Shown piece by piece: positions 8,510 to 13,503 of a stretch of 13,503 nt of DNA. The notes under the pieces are model-generated. The model had not been told where the DNA came from. It did no database searches and saw only the letters and a program-made list of their open reading frames with translations. Each line of letters starts with the position of its first letter. Within the stretch, counting starts at the first letter, position 1. The position numbers and the translations under genes were made by a program. The DNA comes from Discostella pseudostelligera (lineage: Eukaryota > Bacillariophyta > Thalassiosirophyceae > Thalassiosirales > Thalassiosiraceae), in assembly GCA_036940085.1 (NCBI GenBank), contig JALLBK010000770.1:1-13503 (forward strand), written 5' to 3'.

Positions 8510-10056
8510 ATGGCGAAGCTCTTCCTAGCCGCAGCTGCTATCTTGGCTACAGCCAATGCATTCACGCCCATCGCGGTGCCTTCCTCCCAAGTAGTGTACG
8601 TCTTTCCCCGATTTGCTACTCATATTCGAATTGTATTTCTCATGTTGCGCTTCTCGTCATTTGACGCCCGCGACTTTCAGTGTCAGATCTCATGTTGCAC
8701 TTGGCATGGCATCGGACGACAATGGTTCAAAACGCAAGCGTGCATTAAAGGTAGATGCAAATCCGACATTTTCTATTCGGTCAACATATCGTTGAAATCT
8801 AATAACTAATCGTCTCGTGCACCTCAACGAACAGACCATTGCAAAAACTGCTGGAGTTCTCTCCACCGTCGCCTTTACCACCGCTGGTCTACCTCCGGTA
8901 GCTTTGGCGGCAAAAAAGGCCAAGGAGGTTGCAGTAGTTGTGGAAACTGTGGACAATACCCAAAAGCTCTTGGCAGCAGGTGCCGGTGTCATCGCTGCCG
9001 GCGCCGCGGTACTTAAGCTGACATCGGGTGAGAAGGCTCAGGACTTTTTGGAGGCCACACCGTATTGGGATCAGACAAATGTGCCGGTGAATGTGTACAA
9101 GAATAAATCTCCTTTTATTGGAAAAGTTGTTAGCACGAAGCGTATCGTTGGGCCGAAGGCGACTGGAGAGACTTGTCATATTGTGATTGATCACAAGGGT
9201 GATTTTCCAGTAAGTTACATGGATTATGCAGATTATTGCTGATTGTTCTCCTACCGTGATCCTCTCATTGATTCATATCGCAAATATGAACATCATTCAG
9301 TACTGGGAGGGTCAATCTTGGGGCGTCATTCCTCCTGGAGTTCGCGAAAAGGATGGCAAACCACATGCCGTCCGTCTGTATTCGATTGCATCCTCTCGGT
9401 ATGGTGATGATAAGACTGGCAAAACCGGCTCTCTCTGTGTTCGTCGTGCTACCTATTGGTGCCCGGAGTTGAAGGCCGAGGATCCAGCAAAGAAGGGTAT
9501 CTGCTCCAACTTTTTGTGTGATACTCAGCCTGGTGCTGAAGTGATGATGACTGGACCGGCCGGAAAGGTTATGCTCATGCCGGAGGAGGATCCCAAAACG
9601 GACTACATCATGGTTGCGACTGGTACTGGAATTGCACCCTTCCGTGGATTCATCCGTCGTCTATTCTTCGAAAAGACTCCTGCGGCTAAGGCATACAAGG
9701 GACAGGCTTGGCTCTTCCTTGGAGTGGCCAACTCCGACGCCCTCTTGTATGATGATGAGTTCCAAGAAGCCAAGGCCAACTTCCCCGACAATTTCCGTTT
9801 GGATTATGCCTTGAGCCGTGAGCAGGAGAACAAGAAGGGTGGAAAGATGTACATTCAGGATAAGGTGGAAGAGTACGCTGATGAGATCTTTGAGAAATTG
9901 AACAATGGTGCCCACATCTATTTCTGCGGTTTGAAGGGAATGATGCCTGGTATTCAGGATATGCTTGAGGAGGTATGCAAAGCTAAGGGATTGGATTACG
10001 AGGAGTTCATCAAGGGATTGAAGGCAAAGAAACAATGGCATGTTGAAGTCTACTAG
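8510..10056 (+). CDS. petH: Ferredoxin-NADP+ reductase, plastid-targeted
   Basis: Four exons, 8510-8595, 8681-8750, 8835-9209 and 9301-10056, give 428 residues. Introns are 85, 84 and 91 bases, all GT-AG and phase-consistent. The enzyme transfers electrons from photosystem-I-reduced ferredoxin through FAD to NADP+ on the stromal side of the thylakoid. Exon 1 encodes the signal peptide ending ANA|FTP (cut before Phe18), marking plastid import through the ER. FAD-binding motifs are [12 protein letters not shown] (from residue 202) and GICSNFLCD (243-251). The NADP-binding motif is [12 protein letters not shown] (GTGIAPFR at 285-292), followed by [18 protein letters not shown] and [13 protein letters not shown]. 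The C-terminal residue is the Tyr that stacks on FAD (WHVEVY). Between the transit region and the catalytic domain are about 75 extra residues with two hydrophobic stretches (about 58-78 and 97-112), after a KRKRALK cluster. They could anchor the protein to thylakoids. The catalytic identity is firm. The exon 1/2 junction is the least certain splice. Confidence 0.95.
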
Positions 10057-10333
10057 AGGCGTTAAATCTCCAATTTAGTGGCATCGATGTGATGTGCATG
10101 CACAGAGCGAAGCGGAGGCAGCATGGTATCGACAGTACGTAAATGGATGCAATACCCACAGATGGTTTCTTTGGATAACATCGATTCAGAGAAAAATAAG
10201 TTCATATAGAATATCACGAAGCGGCATCGCTTTGTCCCAAATTTTGGCATGCGTTCTGATTTATCGACCAAGGTGAATTTACATTTTGTGGACAAATTGC
10301 ACGACACTATCTACGCGTCGTTTTCCTCCTCTT

Positions 10334-10928
10334 TTACTCCTGATCTTCCTCTTCGTAGTCATCGTCTTCATCATCATCGATTTGCAACGCCTCCCCACTT
10401 TGCATCGCTCGCCTAATCAACGACATAATTATTAACGGCGATTGCGGTAAGAATTCATGGTGCATGACACGATGGTGTTCTGTAACAATGACGTATGAGT
10501 GGATCATCAACTCACCAGTACTCATAATTATCATTTTTATTGTTCATGTAGAAGTATCCGACGGTGGCAGTAGTACAAGCAAGTGTGAATGGAAATAAAT
10601 ATTTCTGTAGACCAGGTTTGGCAGGCGGTGGAGGTGGTGAGGTGGGTATAGGTGGCACAATCGAGTAATCAATGGGGCGTAATCCGAAAATACCCTCGAC
10701 TTGTTGATCCGGACCGAGCGACTCTATGTTCCGATTATTGGACGCGATGGAACGAGAGATGGCAGCTTTTCTATTATTGTCTGATGCAGAAGCACTGCGC
10801 TTGGATCGATATTGAACCAGCGATGGAAATGTGCATCTGTTTGTTGGTTTGCCGAATTTCGAGAGAGCCGATGGTGGAAACCGAGACGCCAGAGGGAGCC
10901 GCGCAGAAACTCGATGAAATAAGGCCAT
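10334..10928 (-). CDS. Small putative mitochondrial single-span membrane protein
   Basis: Minus-strand gene with two exons, 10928-10516 and 10412-10334, and a 103-base intron (GTGAGT...GATTAG). The joined protein has 163 residues, and the splice reads NDNYEYW|RAMQSGEALQ. The N-terminus is rich in Arg and Ser with no acidic residues for about 50 residues (MALFHRVSARLPLASRF), typical of a mitochondrial presequence. A proline-rich segment (PPIPTSPPPPPAKPG, about residues 91-105) precedes one predicted membrane span (about 110-128, YLFPFTLACTTATVGYFYM). The tail is very acidic (IDDDEDDDYEEEDQE). I do not recognise the family. The size, single span and short soluble tail suit an accessory subunit of a respiratory complex or an inner-membrane assembly factor, but that is inference. 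The gene is convergent with the reductase and divergent from the PSMG4-like gene, whose start is 270 bases away. Confidence 0.68.
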
Positions 10929-11198
10929 TGTAATTTGGTTAAGAGAGGAGGGATATTAGGTATTGCGCTGGCGGTCGATATGCTTATCGATGAATTGGAA
11001 TTGTTACAGTGTAGTGGTGTACGTGAGTGCAGTACTAGATATGGCGGGAACTGAAAGATTTGGCGGGAGCTGACAGATAGAGTACGTCGGTAACATTAGA
11101 TATGGCGGGAACCACCACCACCACACCACCTACCTACCATCCACCAACCATAACACAAATCATAAATCACAAATCCCAACAAAATAATCATATTGACC
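10929..11198. promoter_or_regulatory. Divergent promoter with three E2F-like boxes
   Basis: The 270 bases between the start codons of the mitochondrial-like gene (-) and the PSMG4-like gene (+) must serve both. Three TGGCGGGA boxes lie on the + strand at 11042-11049, 11061-11068 and 11103-11110. The middle one reads TTTGGCGGGAG, close to the canonical E2F/DP site. From 11111 to about 11180 the + strand is a C/A-rich ACC-repeat leader nearly free of G, probably the PSMG4 5' UTR. Confidence 0.55.
11036..11112 (+). repeat. Perfect 16-base direct repeat TAGATATGGCGGGAAC
   Basis: TAGATATGGCGGGAAC occurs at 11036-11051 and again at 11097-11112. A related copy, AGATTTGGCGGGAGC, lies between them at 11056-11070. 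Identity extends beyond the GGCGGGA core into the flanking AT-rich bases. This indicates either duplication of a regulatory element or a longer recognition site than plain E2F. Confidence 0.85.
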
Positions 11199-11951
11199 AT
11201 GGCAGCCGCCGTCGACGACAACGTTAAAATCATCCCATTTTGTGTTCCGCTACCATACTCATCCTCCTTTCTTTCCGCTGATCATGCCGATGCGTCTCCG
11301 TCATCGTCATCAAATAGTAGCGCCGCTGTCGACTCTGGATTTGGGATTGTAGGCACCATCACCCTTCGAGGTCGATCGGCCATAGTTTGGTTTGGTTGGG
11401 GTGAGATCGAGACAGTTGGCAGTGAGGAGGAGCGCGACATTGTGGCAAAGTGCGAGGATGGAAGTTCATCGGTCGGAAACGGTGAGATTTTATTTTTGTT
11501 AGTGAATATACATTGTGCAGGTCATGTGATCATATCTCATGCAATGTCTATCTCAGGCAAACCGCCCATGGGCTCTCTAGCATTGTCCATTCCGCCTGTC
11601 ATACGAAGTGGTCGGCCCAGACTTGATAGCGTTTCAACTACTCAATTAATGGGAGGGTCAAGTGAAGAAGATATGATCCTTGGTCATCACATATCAGCCA
11701 GACTTGCCAAACGTAACGGTTGTCCGATATTTGTGTCATGTTCGCTCAGTGGGTGGGGAGGTGATTCTGTTGGAAGTGTCGCCACGGGTGTTGGTGGAGG
11801 ACAGGGGGTTGCTTCGGAACTGTTGTCATCGCCAGCATTATCGGCTGGATATGACGATTCTTTACAACAGCATGCTGCTGCCTTGGCAGAGAGGGAGGTA
11901 TCACGAATTCTATCGCTCGAAATGCAAGACATGAATAATATGGCAACATGA
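11199..11951 (+). CDS. PSMG4: Probable proteasome assembly chaperone 4
   Basis: Two exons, 11199-11481 and 11557-11951, with a 75-base GTGAGA...TCTCAG intron, encode 225 residues. In animals and yeast, PAC4 (Poc4/Dmp2) pairs with PAC3 and helps build the 20S alpha ring in the cytosol. Homology is weak but ordered. A strand (RSAIVWFGWGEIE, residues 59-71) matches the SLFLWVG region of animal PAC4. MGSLALSIPP (99-108) matches the next strand. STTQLMGG followed by ISARLAKRNGCPIFVSCSL (140-158) matches the STSLLGD...AQRLARK...VFVSYNL block. A C-terminal helix with EREVSRIL follows. The protein is longer than the roughly 125-residue animal form because of a Ser-rich N-terminal insert (about 32-45), an acidic loop (about 75-92) and a Gly-rich loop after residue 158. 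The ATG at 11199 is the first in frame, in an ideal ACCATGG context. If the intron is kept, the frame stays open. Confidence 0.75.
   Translation: MAAAVDDNVKIIPFCVPLPYSSSFLSADHADASPSSSSNSSAAVDSGFGIVGTITLRGRSAIVWFGWGEIETVGSEEERDIVAKCEDGSSSVGNGEILFLLVNIHCAGHVIISHAMSISGKPPMGSLALSIPPVIRSGRPRLDSVSTTQLMGGSSEEDMILGHHISARLAKRNGCPIFVSCSLSGWGGDSVGSVATGVGGGQGVASELLSSPALSAGYDDSLQQHAAALAEREVSRILSLEMQDMNNMAT
11482..11556 (+). other. Stop-free 75-base intron in PSMG4-like gene
   Basis: The segment begins GTGAGATTTT, ends TCTATCTCAG and is AT-richer than its flanks. Its length is a multiple of three and it has no stop in the reading frame, so the unspliced mRNA would encode 25 extra residues (EILFLLVNIHC and on). 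I call it an intron because those residues interrupt the conserved loop-to-strand transition before MGSLALSIP and because both splice sites match consensus. An internal TGTGCAG acceptor at 11520 would leave only 39 bases, which is too short. Confidence 0.75.
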
Positions 11952-12043
11952 CAAATGACATTTACCTATTAGAGCAAATCTACAACTATGATGTGTAGTA
12001 TCTACTTCAATCAAGTTTTAGAATTAGAGAAGAAATATTCACT

Positions 12044-13300
12044 TCATTGTCCACTACATTTAATGTCAACTTTATTCTGAACATCGCATGCTGCCTCAAC
12101 AACGCGATCCAACACCTCCCAAGTCCATGGAGGTAGATTCTCATATTCACAAACTACCGCACCAACTGCATTAGCAATACACGCCGCCTCCTCCATCGAG
12201 CTTCCAGTACCACGACATGCGGCATATGCACCTGCATAGACATTGCCAGCGCCGGTTGGATTGACTGGTTTGCCATCAATTGTTTTGAGTTTGGCAGGCG
12301 GGACGATGGTCGATCCATGATCAATAATGCTTCCATTCGATCCATCACGAACTGCAAACTCAATATGTTGCATAACCTTTGAGGAGGACTCTGTACTAGA
12401 ACAAAGCGCATCATAGCATGTCCGATCGGGGGACACCAATACCAGTTTGTTGGTCTGATTCGATTTGTACAAATCCGATGTGTAATCTACAACTCTCTCG
12501 AAGAATGCATTTGTTTCGCGTATATCATCGTATGATATGACTCCATCGTCATCTGGGAAGAGAATGGGTTCTATACTTGCGGCAAAGACACGTTCCATCA
12601 GCGATGAGTTAAACAGCGGCAACGCATCCAATCCGTTACCGGTGGGTTCATGTCCACATTGTAATATTGCATGTAGGACAATATTCTCATCATGGTTCTC
12701 AATCTCATTAAGTATATCATCTATAAGGTTGAGTCTCCAAAGACCATCGGCACCCTGTTCTCCGAAGGAATCATCCACGGGGGTCCAATTCACTGTTTCA
12801 TTTGTATCATGCCAGATGTGTATTATGGGAGTCATGTGCTCAAGCGATGGCACTAGCTTTGGAGGAGCTTTGAGCATGGGGAGAAGTGAATACAGTGATA
12901 TTGTCATTTCTGGAGTCCAATTTTTAAGACCTATTGGGGCTACGAAAGTGACATTCTGCTTTGGAGGAGAAGCGGTGTTGTCGGTGACCATTCTCTGCTT
13001 TCCGTCGTCGTCCCACCCCAACACATCTCGTGCCGCAAGAGCAGCACATGCTCCCCATGCAGATTGTGGGCCACCACCACCTATCGAAATATCACCATGG
13101 TCATGAGTTTCAGGGTCTCCGTATTTGTCCAGAATGATCTTCCCGATGACGATGATTTGATTGTAATGATAATCAGCTACCGACGATAGTACCTTGCTGT
13201 TTGGGAGGACAACTCGATGACGATGAGTCAATGGATTTGGCGGTAGAAAACCAGTGACGACTGCCACTAAGAGTGTAGCCACAAGAAGAACGTCGAACAT
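12044..13300 (-). CDS. PfkB/ribokinase-like protein, MAK32 type, possibly plastid-targeted
   Basis: Single-exon minus-strand gene for 418 residues. The ribokinase/PfkB fold phosphorylates sugars, nucleosides or similar small molecules using ATP. Supporting motifs are a glycine-rich SIGGGGPQSAWGACAALAARD near the N-terminus, where family members bind substrate. The C-terminal signature is NPTGAGNVYAGAYAACRG (from residue 347), followed by EEAACIANAVGAVVCE, the usual ATP-site helix region. The family signature normally reads D-T-x-G-A-G-D with the last Asp as catalytic base. Here the equivalent position is Asn353 (codon at 12244-12242). A GAGN variant is also, as I recall, found in the fungal MAK32 group, so this may be that subfamily rather than a broken gene. 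The first residues form a hydrophobic signal peptide (MFDVLLVATLLVAVVTG) followed by FLPP, resembling the diatom plastid junction with Phe at 18. Several Asn-X-Ser/Thr sites fit ER passage. Substrate unknown. The gene is convergent with the PSMG4-like gene, 92 bases apart. Confidence 0.85.
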   Translation of the reverse strand: MFDVLLVATLLVAVVTGFLPPNPLTHRHRVVLPNSKVLSSVADYHYNQIIVIGKIILDKYGDPETHDHGDISIGGGGPQSAWGACAALAARDVLGWDDDGKQRMVTDNTASPPKQNVTFVAPIGLKNWTPEMTISLYSLLPMLKAPPKLVPSLEHMTPIIHIWHDTNETVNWTPVDDSFGEQGADGLWRLNLIDDILNEIENHDENIVLHAILQCGHEPTGNGLDALPLFNSSLMERVFAASIEPILFPDDDGVISYDDIRETNAFFERVVDYTSDLYKSNQTNKLVLVSPDRTCYDALCSSTESSSKVMQHIEFAVRDGSNGSIIDHGSTIVPPAKLKTIDGKPVNPTGAGNVYAGAYAACRGTGSSMEEAACIANAVGAVVCEYENLPPWTWEVLDRVVEAACDVQNKVDIKCSGQ

Positions 13301-13503
13301 GAACTGCCCCGCCGCTATCTGGAGAGATGTCTATGTTCGTGGGGGGCTATGGTAGTATGCGAGAAACGGATGATATGGTGCGATGTGCGATATCGGATAT
13401 CGGATGATTATTTATGATTTGTCGGTGTTACCGGTTATTTGAGAACTCACCAGAGTTTTCAAACTTACTTTTAGAGTTTTTCAAACCAAGGTTAACGATG
13501 CGT
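13301..13503. other. Upstream region of the PfkB-like gene
   Basis: These 203 bases are the probable promoter of the minus-strand kinase-like gene. I see no gene in them. They contain an 8-base palindrome, CGATATCG (13388-13395), with the overlapping repeat GATATCGGATATCGGAT. They also contain a near-perfect direct repeat, AGAGTTTTCAAAC at 13452-13464 and AGAGTTTTTCAAAC at 13473-13486, offset by 21 bases (about two helical turns). Confidence 0.5.

Noticed and set aside
8613..8795. Reading exon 2 of the reductase as a separate small gene
   Set aside because: The segment 8681-8750 joins in frame to exon 1 and exon 3 through consensus splice sites and supplies a transit-peptide-like sequence. 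The flanking parts of the frame are intronic.
10057..10333. Possible small gene or tRNA between the convergent reductase and mitochondrial-type genes
   Set aside because: Only short random frames occur. I could not form a tRNA cloverleaf, and the stretch is best read as two 3' UTRs.
11111..11150. ACC/CCA repeat before PSMG4 as a microsatellite or mobile element edge
   Set aside because: It is short and imperfect, with no target-site duplication or terminal repeats. A C/A-rich leader also precedes beta-COP, so it looks like ordinary 5' UTR composition in this genome.
12537..13106. Plus-strand 189-codon frame opposite the PfkB-like gene
   Set aside because: Ser/Cys/Pro-rich antisense shadow. 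The minus strand encodes the recognisable PfkB signature.

Overview
The window looks like nuclear DNA from a diatom, probably a centric one related to Thalassiosira (the lineage is an inference). Three things point there. The genes are compact and interrupted by short GT-AG introns of about 75-340 bases. Three predicted proteins begin with an ER-type signal peptide followed by a Phe-containing junction (AMA|FITP, ANA|FTP, VTG|FLPP), the bipartite plastid address of algae with secondary red plastids. The ferredoxin-NADP reductase carries this presequence. I see no prokaryotic operon, mobile element, tRNA, rRNA or CRISPR.

Layout, left to right. (1) 697-1981 (+), two exons: a plastid-targeted protein of unknown function with a very acidic middle. 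(2) 2520-3971 (+), one exon: 26S proteasome lid subunit RPN6/PSMD11. (3) 4418-7944 (+), three exons: beta-COP of the COPI vesicle coat. (4) 8510-10056 (+), four exons: plastid ferredoxin-NADP+ reductase with an unusual hydrophobic N-terminal extension. (5) 10928-10334 (-), two exons: a small, probably mitochondrial, single-span membrane protein with an acidic tail. (6) 11199-11951 (+), two exons: a probable proteasome assembly chaperone 4 (PSMG4/PAC4). (7) 13300-12044 (-), one exon: a PfkB/ribokinase-like protein of MAK32 type whose usual catalytic Asp is Asn.

Genes 1-4 are head to tail. Genes 4/5 and 6/7 converge. Genes 5/6 diverge from a 270-base shared promoter holding three GGCGGGA (E2F-like) boxes, two of them inside a perfect 16-base repeat. 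Two related boxes lie upstream of gene 1.

The genes do not form one pathway. They are housekeeping functions: proteasome (2, 6), secretory coat (3), photosynthetic electron transfer (4), probable plastid proteins (1, 7) and mitochondrion (5). I found no convincing new multi-gene system. The points most worth following are the possible membrane anchor on the reductase, the Asn-for-Asp kinase, the E2F-like divergent promoter, the in-frame stop-free intron in PSMG4, and the two unrecognised organelle proteins.
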